From: Uloborus plumipes
Taxonomy: Eukaryota > Arthropoda > Arachnida > Araneae > Uloboridae
DNA length: 64,000 bases
Reading direction: 5' to 3'
NCBI GenBank assembly: GCA_038373865.1
Contig: JAXGGA010001587.1
Location: forward strand, 62,001 to 126,000
The notes beneath the pieces were generated by a model. It was not told the DNA's origin. It searched no databases and saw only the letters and a program-made list of their open reading frames with translations. Below are positions 10,767-21,470 of the stretch, one piece after another; positions within the stretch are counted from its first letter, which is position 1, and each line of letters opens with the position of its first letter. Position numbers and translations under genes: made by a program.

Positions 10767-13700
10767 CATGTGTGACATTTTGACCCTGTTTTTAGCAAAT
10801 ATTGCTAAAAATGTAGGTGCAGTTATTAAATTATCTTTTATTTCTCTTAAGTATGATAACCGAGCATATCTAGGATTATTTTGATGACAAAGAATTTTTT
10901 TGCAAAATTTTATAGCGTTACGTGTGTAACTCAGAAAAGCTATCAATAACCTGCACTTAATTTTATTTCCTAATTTCATGTGAAGTTTTGAAAGTGAAAT
11001 GAACCATGTTTTTTTCATATGTGTCTACATATATTAAGAAAATATTCTATGCAATAATTATTTTCTGAAGCTCATCTTTTTTCAGTAAAAAATCAATGCA
11101 TTGTGTTACGTGTGTGATATGAGAGCCTGATGTGTGTGACTGTGTCAAATACCGCCAAATTATGATACAAAAAAATTTAACTCTCAAAGTTGATGCTGAA
11201 ATGGAAAAGTTCAGACATCTTTTAGTCTAAAAATAAAATTTGTTTTTACTTTATATGAAAAAATATTTCATTGTTCCAAGATTACTTTTCGTGGAATTGC
11301 CCATAAACTCATAAGAAAAACTTTTAAATCATATTAACTAATTTAGAATTAGAATCATTTGAAAACCTAGATTAAATTTTTTAAACAATGCTTTTGCAGA
11401 TTCAAATGTTTGGCATAGTTGTAACAATACATAGAAGTAAAATTAAGTCACTTTTATAATAGTAATAAAAGGTTGTGACTCTTTGTTTACAAAAATACTG
11501 AGAAAAGAAATGAATGAAAAATGCTATTAAAATATTTCAGTAATTAAAATGATTGATTTTAAATTGTGGTGCAAAAAGTATCATACCGAGTACTCGGTAC
11601 TCAGCCGAGTAGTGAAAGGCCGAGCGCTTTTTACTGCGACAAAATGCTACTCCGTAGGTCTCTACCCCTTTGCATTGCTTAATAATAAATTATCTAAAAG
11701 TAAACAACTTGTTTATTGAATGCAATGATTTATTTTTCATTTTGTCAGCAAAAAAAATTCTACTAAACTAGGTTTTTAACAAAACTATAAACATGTTCAG
11801 GAACCCATTTAGACACTGCGTTTGGGACACATATGGACAGTCTAATTGGGCCCCTAATAAACAAAAAAATAAAGAAAGAATGTGTTCAAAATAGTTTATG
11901 ATTAACTAACAAAAACTCACTTTTATTCTTTGCTTGTGTTCGTTTGAATTTAAGTATGGCCCTCAATATGTCTTTATGGAGTGAAGTGGAAAAAATTTCA
12001 TCCTTGTAACTTATAATTTAATTTCAAATGAGTACAATTACGTTCGTATTGTTCTAGCTAGAATGCATACATTAATAAAAAGTTTTCTAACACATTAAGG
12101 AATAATAGAACAGCAGGTAGCAACTGAAGAAAGACAAATAGTTGTATGAGGCCCTTATACCTTTATCCTTCAAGAATAAAAGTTTGACCAGAATAAGTAA
12201 TGCCAAAAATATTGATGAATTTTTAAAAAAATTATTTAGATATTATGACATGATACAAGTTCATTCCAAACAGACTTCTAAATGTTTATGAGTATGGAAT
12301 CTGGAATTTCGACATTTGTACCCAATCCAGGGGTAATTTCTAAAAGTGGCAAAAAAAAAAAAAAAAAAAGCTTACTCAAAAGTAATATTGGTTTATTTAT
12401 GCTGTCCAAATGTACCACACGTTGGGAGAACATTTGAACAATTTTCGTTCATTTTGTAGCTGCAGTGGTGTTAATACGTAAGTATCGGTGTAAGATTATG
12501 GTTAGTAAAATAAATAAATAAAATGAAAAAGGATAAGTTTTTGTATAAAATAAAAAATTTCTGTATGTATCCCCTCTCCTCTACGGTGTACCAAAGCTAC
12601 CCAACTTTTATATGAGTTATAAAATTTGTTTATGGAACTCATAGTTAAGAAGTTAATGTTGCTTACAAATATATTATTACAGCAAGGAGTTAAAATTTTG
12701 ATAGTTCATTAATTTTTCACTACCCCTGTAATGTTTGTTTTTGAGTTCTATAGCAGGCTACATGAACAGTTTGTTTATTCAGGCAAGTGGCTATATGGTA
12801 TAATTTTAAAGGGGAAAAAAGAATTAACTTACATGTGCTCTTTGCAAGTCCATCATTTAATTGAATCAGAATAAAAGTTAATTCTTTTTGGTCACAATAT
12901 TTCCACTTTCTTAAAATCATTATTTTTCCCTCCGTTATCGTCATTCTAACCGGGATTCTTACTACACTGACAACGCTTGATTTTATGGTAAATTAATTAT
13001 GTTTTTTTTTAAATTGTTTTCTACAAAGGAGAGATGAATATATTTCATTTTTATTGTAATGGTAACTTTGCGGGGGACGGTTACGTTTATTTTATTTTAT
13101 TTTATTTTTATTTGTGTTTTTCAAAAGCTATTTTTAATTACTAAACGTGGATCAATGAAGGAAATTAATTCTTTTTTCGATTTAGGGAGGATGATTTTCA
13201 ATTTGCTCCGATTGTGATAAGTGTTTTTAAGGGCTCCATCAGGCATATGCCAGTGGTTGTCCGCTTTTTCTTACTTTTCTTGAAATCCACTTTTCCCCGA
13301 TTTTTTGCTGCAAAATTTTCACTTTTCTCTTGCAGGTTCGATTTTACGAAAATTCTGAACTCAAAATATCTTCTTTTAAAAATAAAATAAGTTCCGAATA
13401 AAAAAAAGTCTCAAATAATCGGAGAATTTCTAGTACTTAAATTTAAATTTTAATAATTTCTGCAAACTATAATTAAAGCCATATTTGTTTAGCCGAAAAT
13501 TGTACTCAGTTTTTGAGACTGTAATCTTTTTGCATCCTGTAATGTTTGATTTATTTGGAAAGTTGAAAGTTACGTTAACTTATGCTACCTTAAAATGATT
13601 TGCTTTAATTTTTATTTCTATATTTTTTTTATTTAAGTTAATATTTGGAGTTACATATTTTTAGAAAAATACTTTTGAAATATTTTCATAGCATTTTTCT

Positions 13701-13868
13701 TTCATTTTTTTCTCAGTATTTTTGTAAACAAAGTAGTCACGCACCTTTTTCTTCCTATTATAAAAGTCACTGAATTTTAAACAACTATGTACTGTACATA
13801 AGCATTTTTTTTTTCAAAATAAAATTTCATACAGGAATGAATACACAGTAGAACGTCACAAGAAGAGA
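10767..13868. other. Gene-free AT-rich stretch
   Basis: No supported gene. It includes a cluster with GAGTACTCGGTACTCAGCCGAGTAG at 11587-11611, a poly-A tract at 12350-12368 and a TTTTA microsatellite at about 13085-13110. A few opposed short frames have no recognisable motif. Confidence 0.45.
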
Positions 13869-13876
13869 CACTAAAG

Positions 13877-14051
13877 CAGGCCCGTCATTTGGGGGGGGCA
13901 GGGGGTCAATTGCCCCCCCCCCCCCTGGTTTTGAGAAATCAATGTTTTTACATATAAGTGAACGTGGTTTTTGATGTTTTCCGGTGAAATTGCATTGCGT
14001 TTGGACCCTTTGCCCCCCCCCCCCCTGGAAAAACTTGAAATGACGTCCCTG
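13877..14051. mobile_element. G-tract hAT-like miniature element, copy 1 (175 bp)
   Basis: Ends are CAGGCCCGTCATTTG and (inverse) CAGGGACGTCATTTC. CACTAAAG (13869-13876) and CACTAAAA (14052-14059) flank it, an 8-bp target duplication with one mismatch. Just inside each end are G/C runs of 7-14 bases. The family recurs at 33384-33557 in inverted orientation, and right-end fragments lie at about 27330-27368 and 33690-33729. The 8-bp duplication and CAGG ends fit hAT. Short glycine- and proline-rich frames across the runs are artefacts. Confidence 0.82.
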
Positions 14052-14995
14052 CACTAAAAGGACTGGATTTTTTGTCCTTTAAATAGAAGTGTCCCTTGCT
14101 TAGAGGTACATGAATCGATGCATGCCGTATACTTACGCAGTATAATATCGTAATGAACATACACTATAAAACATTTAAGATTAAATATTGAAAATGTTTC
14201 ATACATATTTAAATTCAAAAAATAATCTATCAACAATTAAAAGTTAATAAATAATTTAGTGGAACCAACGCTTTGTAATTTATAGATATTGTTTTGAAGT
14301 AATTTGCTACATGGACTTGCTTCATGTCATCTAATTTACTAGGGTCATTCCATGTGAAATCAACAAGCCTCAAAACTTGAGCATCACCAATTTCAAAAAA
14401 AATTACAGGGTTGAATACGTCTATAAAATGATACAAAAAATGATTTTTTAATTTTTTTCAGCTGTTAGTTTTTTGTGTGAGACCAGTTAAAAAACTCGAA
14501 AAATGGCAAAAATTGAAATTTTGGTACATACAAAGACTCAATTTTCTCAGCTTCTATTGCAGCTAAAGTCTTTTGTTATATGTCATTTTAAAGCTCTTTA
14601 AACAAGCTTTCATATGATACATAATTTGACAAGGTTTGGTGATGTTAATATTTCAAGGTCACCGAAAGCATTATTTGACCTTGAATATTTCAAGAAGTGT
14701 ATTTTTTAAAAATCTGAAAAAAAATATATATATTACTCCCTAATGTGGTGTATATGTGGTAAAAAATTCAGAATGGGACAGCATTGGGATCTGGACGAAA
14801 AATGACATAGACTTTTTACACACTTACCAATTTATTGCAATGCCTATGTCTTCTAAAGATACACAATACAGAAATATTGCAAACTGTGAACTGTTATTTA
14901 CATGTGACAGTTGGCAGATTCCATTTCTTGTTTTGAGACGTTATAAATCATACCTGTTGCATTTCTTCTAGGGTCAACTTTCGAAATAATAGTAC

Positions 14996-15540
14996 TTATA
15001 TAGGCACATTGCAAACATTTTCAAAGTCGGGACAGTAGGAAGAATTTGAGGGTCCATGAGGATGCAACAGCTTGATTTTCACATTTAGATTTTCTTCATC
15101 TGTGTCTAAGACGCTCCCTAACCACCAATATCCATCATATCTGCAGGTCAAGAATCCAACCTTTTCTAGGCAATCAAGATCGCCCTTGAGAGTTGTAGTA
15201 CGTTCGATCCTTATAGTGATGAAAAATTAATATCCTTTCACTTGCATCTGATTCCTATTTAATGGCATGAAACAATGAAGACTCTGAGTGCCTGGTATTG
15301 TTCTTGTCGTCCTTTTTCTGGATTTCAAAGCCTGTTCTTCCTGTTAATAATGTTTAATTGAGCAATATTGAAAATGGATTGATTTGATATGCTCATTTTC
15401 CCAATCAAACAACTGTCGTGGTGTCATGATTTGATTGCCATGTCATAAATCATTTGCAGACTGGCTCTAGCTGCAAGTCTTTTAACAGTTTCACCCACGA
15501 CATCACAGGCACTTTTGCCATAGAACGTGGCAAAAAAGAT
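14996..15540 (-). pseudogene. Transposon-encoded protein, C-terminal part, frameshifted
   Basis: Read on the minus strand from 15540, the sequence encodes IFFATFYGKSACDVVG, then ETVKRLAARASLQ, then after a one-base shift near 15430 MTPRQLFDWE, later TIPGTQSLHCFMPLN and, after another interruption near 15235, YDGYWWLGSVLDTDEEN and LLHPHGPSNSSYCPD, ending VPI before a TAA at 14996-14998. The order of words (ATxxGK-CD, GGTVKR-like, RxxLxRASLQ-like, TPRQLF, TIPGT-SLH, YDG-WW, HPHGP) matches a protein family I have met in arthropod and cnidarian mobile elements; I cannot name it with certainty. Its N-terminal part is missing here. The stop lies in the left arm of the foldback. It is broken by at least two frameshifts and so is non-functional. 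Confidence 0.72.
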
Positions 15541-15769
15541 GGAGCTGCCTCACAGTAAAAAAAATAGACCGTATTTTCTTAGCCTGAGTTATTATGAATC
15601 AGATTTCGGGATTAGAGCAGAGTGGCATTTTTTTTTGATGAGAATGGGGATTTTTGATGAGACAGACGAAGAAAAGCAAAATCTGAAAATCAAGCTGTTG
15701 CATCCTCATGGATCCTCAAATTCTTTCTACTGTCCTGACTTTGAAAATGTTTTCAATGTGCCTATTTAA
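15527..15769 (+). pseudogene. Second, internally deleted copy of the same transposon gene, head-to-head
   Basis: This 80-codon open frame reads YFLSLSYYESDFGIRAEWHFF and then jumps to DETDEEKQNLKIKLLHPHG and CPDFENVFNVPI. The last part is the same C-terminus as the minus-strand copy at 14996-15100 (KIKLLHPHG, YCPDFENV, NVPI). In the family as I know it, AEWHFF directly precedes the ATxxGK segment, which here is found only on the opposite strand. The frame is therefore an in-frame fusion across a deletion of the middle region. It ends at TAA 15767-15769. It is unlikely to be active. Confidence 0.65.
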
Positions 15770-16432
15770 GTGCTATTATTTCGAAAGTTGGCCCTAGAAG
15801 AAACGCAACAGGTATGATTTATAACGTCTAAAAACAAGAAATGGAATATGCCAACTATCACATGTAAATAACATTTCACAGTTTGCAATATTTCTGTACT
15901 GTGTATCTTCAGGAGCCATAGGCATTGCAATAAATTGGTAAGAGTAAAAAGTCTATGTCATTTTTCGTCCAGATCCCATTACTGTCCCATTCTGAATTTT
16001 TTACCACATATACACCACATTAGGGAGGAATATATATATTTTTTTCAGATTTTTATAAAATACATAATTTAATAATTTTGAAATATTCAAGGTCAAATAA
16101 TGCTTTCGGTGACCTTGAAATATTAACTTCACCAAACCTTGTCAAATTATGTATCATATGAAAGCTTGTTTAAAGAGCTTTAAAATAACATATAACAAAA
16201 GACTTTAGCTGCAATAAAAGTTGAGAAAATTGAGTCTTTGTATGTACCAAAATTCCACTTTTTGCCATTTTTCGAGTTTTTTAACGGGTCTCACACAAAA
16301 AACTAACAGCTGAAAAAAATTAAAAAAATCAATTTTTGTATCATTTTATAGATGTATTCAACCCTGTAATTTTTCTTGAAATTGGTGATGGTCAAGTTTT
16401 GAGGCTTGTTGATTTCACATGCAATGACCCTA

Positions 16433-18210
16433 TAACTTATTGGAATGTACAAATTATTATGAATTATTGAGATAAGATTTAATGTAGAAGAACAGTTTGC
16501 TTCAAATGTAGCAATACATAAACAGAGTAATAAAAAGTACATTAAGTTGCAGGACTTAAAACAGACTGATAGGTTTCAAACAAAAGTTAGAACTGATTTT
16601 CTCGTAAGATAATATAAGGTTCTTGATTTCAAACAGATGCAAGCACAAAAAATAAATAAATAAAAGGTTACAAATAAATGGTGAAAATGGTAGTAATAAT
16701 TATCACCAATAATAAAAATAATTTTCACCATCTTTGCAGCAAGATATTGTTATAATAGCCTGGTAGGTGCTGTTATACAGCATAATTTTGAAAAACCGTT
16801 GAATAAGAAAGCTTACCAGCATTTTGAACTTCAAAGTAGTTTGAACTCAAAAAAAAAAAAAAAATAGCTTCATCTCTTTGCTTCTCTGAGTCATATCGCA
16901 CCCAGGGAATGAAAAGGACATTTTTTAAATTGGATTTAAGATGTTCCCCTTTCATTCTCAGTATGCGATATGTGGTTAAACTAAAAAACTAGTAACAAAT
17001 GTCTATCAATAAAATTTAATTTCCAAATCAAAAACTCAAGATTATTTATAAATGTGATTTTTTGTGAATTAGTTTTTACTTGTTTGTTTGGAAAAATTTT
17101 AATCTAAGTTAAACTAGTATTTTGTTGTATTCATATATTTAAGCGTTTGTATGCATTCCGTATTATATGCATTGTAAAAGCATATATGTCCATTGTCTAT
17201 TTAACTGCTAATAGCCGTGTGTCATGCTCACCAACAGCAAGGTGCTGAAGAACATTAAATATACAACCGGTGATGCATTTTTTGCATTCCTAGATCAGTA
17301 TGAAACATGCCCGCAGCTTTTGCTTAAGTTGAATGCCATGACTAACATTAAAACGAATAAAGTATTTATTTTGCTTAAAACATTGCAAAATAATACCAGT
17401 CCAGCAATACAAAACATGAAGTCCTATACGGAGGATATAAATCCGTTTTTGAGGGTTTAGAACTTTGATCATTCCATGATCTGTGTGTATAGAGTAATTA
17501 TCTTCTTTTTCTCTTCAGTGTTATCCAAAATCAGAAAAAAATTTCGACGAGGCCCACATTTTCTTTGAATCTTTATCATGATGTGCTTTGCGTAGCTGCC
17601 ACGTAATGATGCTTCTATAATCGCTTCCTTTCGATGTCCACAAATTGCAACATCAGTTCTGCCAAGTGGTTGACTCATAGAGACATGCGTGAGTGCTTTC
17701 TACATAATCATCTGCGGTCACTTCTAAGAAGATTGCGTCCTCCTAGTTTTCGGTAGAGGACTTTATTGTTCTTTTTTGGTGGTTCTATTTCACACCCAGA
17801 ATCAGATTTATCTTTGTTCAATAGTAACATTTATAAGTATATGATGTTATAAGGCTAGTCATACACATGGTTAAAGGTTCCTTTTAATATATAACTGTTA
17901 GATTTGGATTGTTGTTGAACTATGATGTAGTTCATGTGAAAGAAACTGTTTTGCATGGTGCTTCAGGGTGCAAAAATTTAGAAATTTCACTTTTGTACCT
18001 GCGAAATGTTCATTAATTTTCAGCTTTGTTTTTTAAAATTATTTTTAATGAGGTGGAATGCATTGGTTTGATCAGTTATAGCACACTAGCTTAGTTATGG
18101 GTTTAGAAAAATCAGTTGAGTTAAACTATTTTTAGGCAGTACACGAAAAAAATATTCAACAATATTAAAACGCTAAATTTTCCTACAGTATAATCAAATC
18201 TTATATATTA
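16433..18210. other. Mostly gene-free stretch with one coding-like patch
   Basis: No recognised gene. The frame at 17224-17460 (78 codons, plus) has balanced composition with phrases such as FLDQYETCPQLLLKL and KTLQNNTSPAIQNMKSYTED, and the adjacent 17469-17830 reads in pieces on the minus strand. These could be decayed mobile-element coding sequence or an exon. No domain is recognised and no convincing splice signals were seen. Confidence 0.4.
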
Positions 18211-18261
18211 CTAGCTGCGTGGTCCGGCGTTGCACGGGCTGTAATGTAATGAAGGCAGTTT

Positions 18262-18512
18262 CAGAAAACTACTCGCCGCCAAGGCGGTTCGCCTTTAAAG
18301 TAGTGAGGAACGTTTAAATAACCTACTCACCGCCAAGGCGGCTCGCCTTTAGAGTAGCGAAGAAAGTTTAAACAGTTTACTCGCCGTCAAGGTGGCTCGC
18401 CTTTACAGTAGCGAGGAAAGTTTCAATAAACTATTCGCCGCCAAGGCGGCTCTCCTTTAAAGTACCAAGGAAAGTTCCAACAAATTACTCCCCGCTAAAG
18501 CGGCTCGCTAAA
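18262..18512. repeat. Tandem repeat, about 57-60 bp, 4.5 copies, CCGCCAAGGCGG core
   Basis: Each unit carries ACTCGCCGCCAAGGCGGCTCGCCTTTA, then AGTAGCGAGGAAAGTTT, then a variable AAATAACCT-like linker. CCGCC-AA-GGCGG is a tight stem and CTACTCGCC pairs with the GGCGAG side, so the units fold. Copies diverge by a few bases each. It lies just inside the 3-prime end of the outer Helitron. Confidence 0.85.
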
Positions 18513-18858
18513 AAGCTTTCCTGCATCAAAGAATCAATCGAATTATTTGCACATGCTTCCTCAAAAAAAAAAGACGATGTCAAGTAGAGCATACTTAGTA
18601 CTCTCCCTAAATAACAAATAAAATTCCTTACCAAAAACAATTATTTCCAAACCGCTTTCTTCCTGTAAAATTAATTGCAAAATTCTAAACGAAAAAGTTC
18701 TTTTAATGTTTGGATCGCAACCAAAAAAAGTCCCTTCTAAAAACAGCAATTGCAATTTTATTTAAAAACACATTTTCAAAATGGTATACCAGAGAAAAAA
18801 TATAAGTCATTAATAATTATAATAAAAACAATTTTTAGAACTTTGTTGTAACACGTAT

Positions 18859-19328
18859 TCGAAATGGCAATGGAAAGAAATAACACTCTTTAATTTTAAA
18901 AAGTTCAATAATTTAACGTTTTAATTTAAAATGGCAACGGTAAGAAATAAACGTCTTGGAATTTTAAATAGTTCAACAATTTAATTAACGCTTTAATTTA
19001 AAATGGCTACGGAAAGAAATAAAAGTCTTGGAATTTTAAATAGTTCAATAATTTAATTAACGTTTTAATTCAAAATGGCAACGGTAAGAAATAAAAGTCT
19101 TGGAATTTAAAATAGTGCAATAATTTAACTAACACTTTAATTTAAAATGGCGACTGAAAGAAATAAATGTCTTGGAATTTTAAATAGTTCAATAATTTAA
19201 TTAACGTTTTAATTCAAAATGACAACGGTAAGAAATAAATATGTTGGAATTTTAAATAGTTCAATAATTTAGTTAACGTTTTAATTCAAAATGGCAACGG
19301 TAAGAAATAAATGTCCTGGAATTTTAAA
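18859..19328. repeat. Tandem repeat, about 70-73 bp, left block
   Basis: About six and a half units share AAAATGGCAACGGTAAGAAATAAA, then GTCTTGGAATTTTAAATAGT, then TCAATAATTTAATTAACG and TTTTAATT. The array continues at 21116-21289, on the far side of the inner Helitron, in the same phase. Confidence 0.88.
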
Positions 19329-21115
19329 TCTATAATAATAAAAGCAAGTGTAATGTGTCTGTCTGCCTGTCTGTCTATTTGTCTGACCGAGCACTCCAGC
19401 CAAATCTATCGCACGCAGGGACCTGGAATTTTTTACACGGAAGCACAAAGGGGCTGGCCACCAGACATCGAAGCCCGATTTTCGATTTTTGAATTAAAAA
19501 AATTTAAAAAAATCTATATATATAAAGATGACGGTGTTTGTTCGTTTGTAACCGCTGGCCAGAAGTCCCCACAGCACCTACAGACCTGAAACTTGGCTCA
19601 AAAATTCGAACGTACCCCGCCCTCGTGCACCTCGAAGGCCAAATTTTTAATTTCGAATTAGTTATTTTTAAAATAATTAATTAGTCTCATTTTTGGTGTA
19701 TCCGCCATAATTGAGGGGAGAAAACCTTCCCACACCCCAAAACATTATATATCGTTGGAAAGGGTTTTTTTTTCTGAAAAAGAAAAGTTTTAGCACGTTT
19801 CTGTCCGTTAATTAAGACAGGAGATATTAATTAATCAAATTTAATCAATTTTAAAGGCCTAACTCTGTACGCAGAACTGAAACACTAGAGCCATGTTCCT
19901 GATCAGCTGCTCTTTTGTCCCTGAAGTTACTTTGTGATTTAAATTTGCGTATAGATTTAAGCCTTGAAAATTTATTCAATTTGATTAATTAATATCGCCC
20001 GTTACTTACTCAACTTTCTGTCTCTTATATTTATTTGGCGAATTGATTTAAACTTTAACATGACTTTAAGTGGAATTTAAAAGGTTGTGAAGCGCATTTG
20101 AGCTAAAGAATATAATAATTTGTCTTTAGAGGGGTTAAAGTGAATTTAAATTTATTAAGTTGACTTCCTCAAAATTCGGTGTTACCGAAAATGTCACAAT
20201 GGAACTATTATTGTGAAAAATTTAGGGATGGCTATTCAGTTCCTCTTCGCATTTGGCGTCGTAAAGTTTGGCGACAATCAGGAAATTTACCAAACCTCCC
20301 AGCCAGTGAAACACTACTTTCTCCAAATCAAAGAAAAAGAAAACTGTCTGGGAAGGAACAGTAGTTGTTTGCAGTCTAAAGAGTATTTTATTGCATGTTT
20401 AAAACATGTATTTAATGCCGCCATCACTAAATTTTTAATAATAATAGTTCCATTCTGACATTTTCTGTAACACCGCTATTCAGTTACTTTTCATATTTGG
20501 CGTCGTAAATTTTGGCAACAATCGGAAAATTTTCCAAACTTCCCGGCCAGTGAAATCTTGATTATTTGAGGGTCACTGTTAGATTGTAATCACTTCAAAG
20601 CGATGGTACGAAAGACATTATATTTCTTTCCTTTTAAAGTTCACATTAAAATCATGGAAGAATGGTTGTGGCTGATCTACCTGATACAATCGGCTCCCTA
20701 TGTTAATAAATTTAGATTTGGCGACCAATTTTACATTGAAATTACGGTTAAATCGGTGAATTATATTAAATTTCAAGGGCAATATTGCTGTGGTCGTTGA
20801 GAGTTTTCGAAAATCTTGGCTCTATAGTTGTGTCAAAAGTTCCATTGGAACGTAAAAATTTCGCTAAAAATAAATAAGTTCGTCACACACACACGAAAAG
20901 AAGAAAAAAGTCTTTAAAACTAAAATAATCCTCGCATTAAACACTACAAACTGAAATGGCATTAAAAGTGTCATCAATATATTTTAAAAGGTCGTGGTGC
21001 ACATTTGAATAAAAGATTATAATAATTTTACTTAAGAGGGTGGAGTGAATTTAAATTTATTCAGTTGACTTTCTTTACATTTTTCGGGCGGGCATCGCCG
21101 TGCGGGTACTGCTAG
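19329..21115 (+). mobile_element. Inner Helitron, 1787 bp, non-autonomous, with readable empty site
   Basis: It starts TCTATAATAATAAAAGCAAG and ends with a GGGCGGGCATCGCCGTGC-type hairpin followed by GGTACTGCTAG. The A before it (19328) and T after it (21116) are the A|T target that Helitrons use without target duplication. Removing 19329-21115 joins AATTTTAAA to TAGTTCAATAATTT and exactly restores the tandem-repeat unit seen in neighbouring copies, so both ends are fixed to the base. There is no Rep/helicase coding. A foldback segment (20177-20475) lies inside. Confidence 0.88.
20177..20475. repeat. 300-bp inverted repeat within the inner Helitron
   Basis: CGGTGTTACCGAAAATGTCA at the left is the inverse, with few changes, of TGACATTTTCTGTAACACCG at the right, and pairing continues inward through GGAACTATTATT and the inverse AATAATAATAGTTCC. 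The sequence just inside the left arm (GCTATTCAGTTCCTCTTCGC from 20231) also recurs just outside the right arm (GCTATTCAGTTACTTTTCAT from 20475), a direct repeat of about 85 bp. This looks like a local inversion-duplication or a nested insertion. Confidence 0.7.
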
Positions 21116-21289
21116 TAGTTCAATAATTTGATTAACGCTTTAATTTAAAATGGCAACGGTCAGAAATAAAAGTCTTGGAATTTAAAATAGTGCAATAATT
21201 TAATTAACGCTTTAATTTAAAATGACAACTGAAAGAAATAAATGTCTTCGAATTTTAAAAGTGCAAACAATTTAATTAACGTTTTAATT
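21116..21289. repeat. Tandem repeat, about 70-73 bp, right block
   Basis: About two and a half further units of the array at 18859-19328, separated from it only by the inner Helitron. Confidence 0.85.
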
Positions 21290-21470
21290 AATATCTCAGC
21301 TAATTAACGTCGTACAATTACGTGGTTGGTCTTATTGTCTTCCTTAGAAAATTTCGAATCGAAAGGTATTATGTTGGATTCTCTACGCTCAGCGGTTTTT
21401 GAGGAGTTCAAGCATCAGACGGACAGACATACAAACAGGCAGACGCGGACAGATTTTAATAGTAGTAATT

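Larger units (their letters stand above)
14342..16430. mobile_element. 2.1-kb foldback transposon with about 770-bp inverted arms
   Basis: Left arm (14342-about 15106) and right arm (about 15660-16430) are inverse copies differing at scattered bases. Ends are GGGTCATTCCATGTGAAATC and its near inverse, with TA directly outside (14340-14341 and 16431-16432). Each arm runs from non-coding terminal sequence inward into the 3-prime end of the same transposon gene, so the inner part of both arms is coding on opposite strands. The about 550-bp centre holds more of that gene on the minus strand and an upstream fragment on the plus strand. The superfamily is not identified. Confidence 0.85.
18211..21470 (-). 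mobile_element. Outer Helitron, minus strand, decayed
   Basis: On the minus strand the 3-prime end reads CCCGTGCAACGCCGG, then ACCACGCAGCTAG, with the terminal CTAG at 18211-18214 followed by T, as Helitrons require (hairpin about 10 bases before a CTRR end). The 5-prime side on the minus strand near 21470 reads ACTACTATTAAAATCTGTCC followed by repeated GTCTGTC-type words, resembling the TCTATAATAATAAAAG start of the inner element. No Rep/helicase coding is present, so it is non-autonomous. The interior holds two tandem arrays and the inner Helitron. The 5-prime boundary is approximate. Confidence 0.65.

Noticed and set aside
13827..14160. Glycine-rich minus-strand frames near the G runs
   Set aside because: They come from translating homopolymer tracts of a miniature element.
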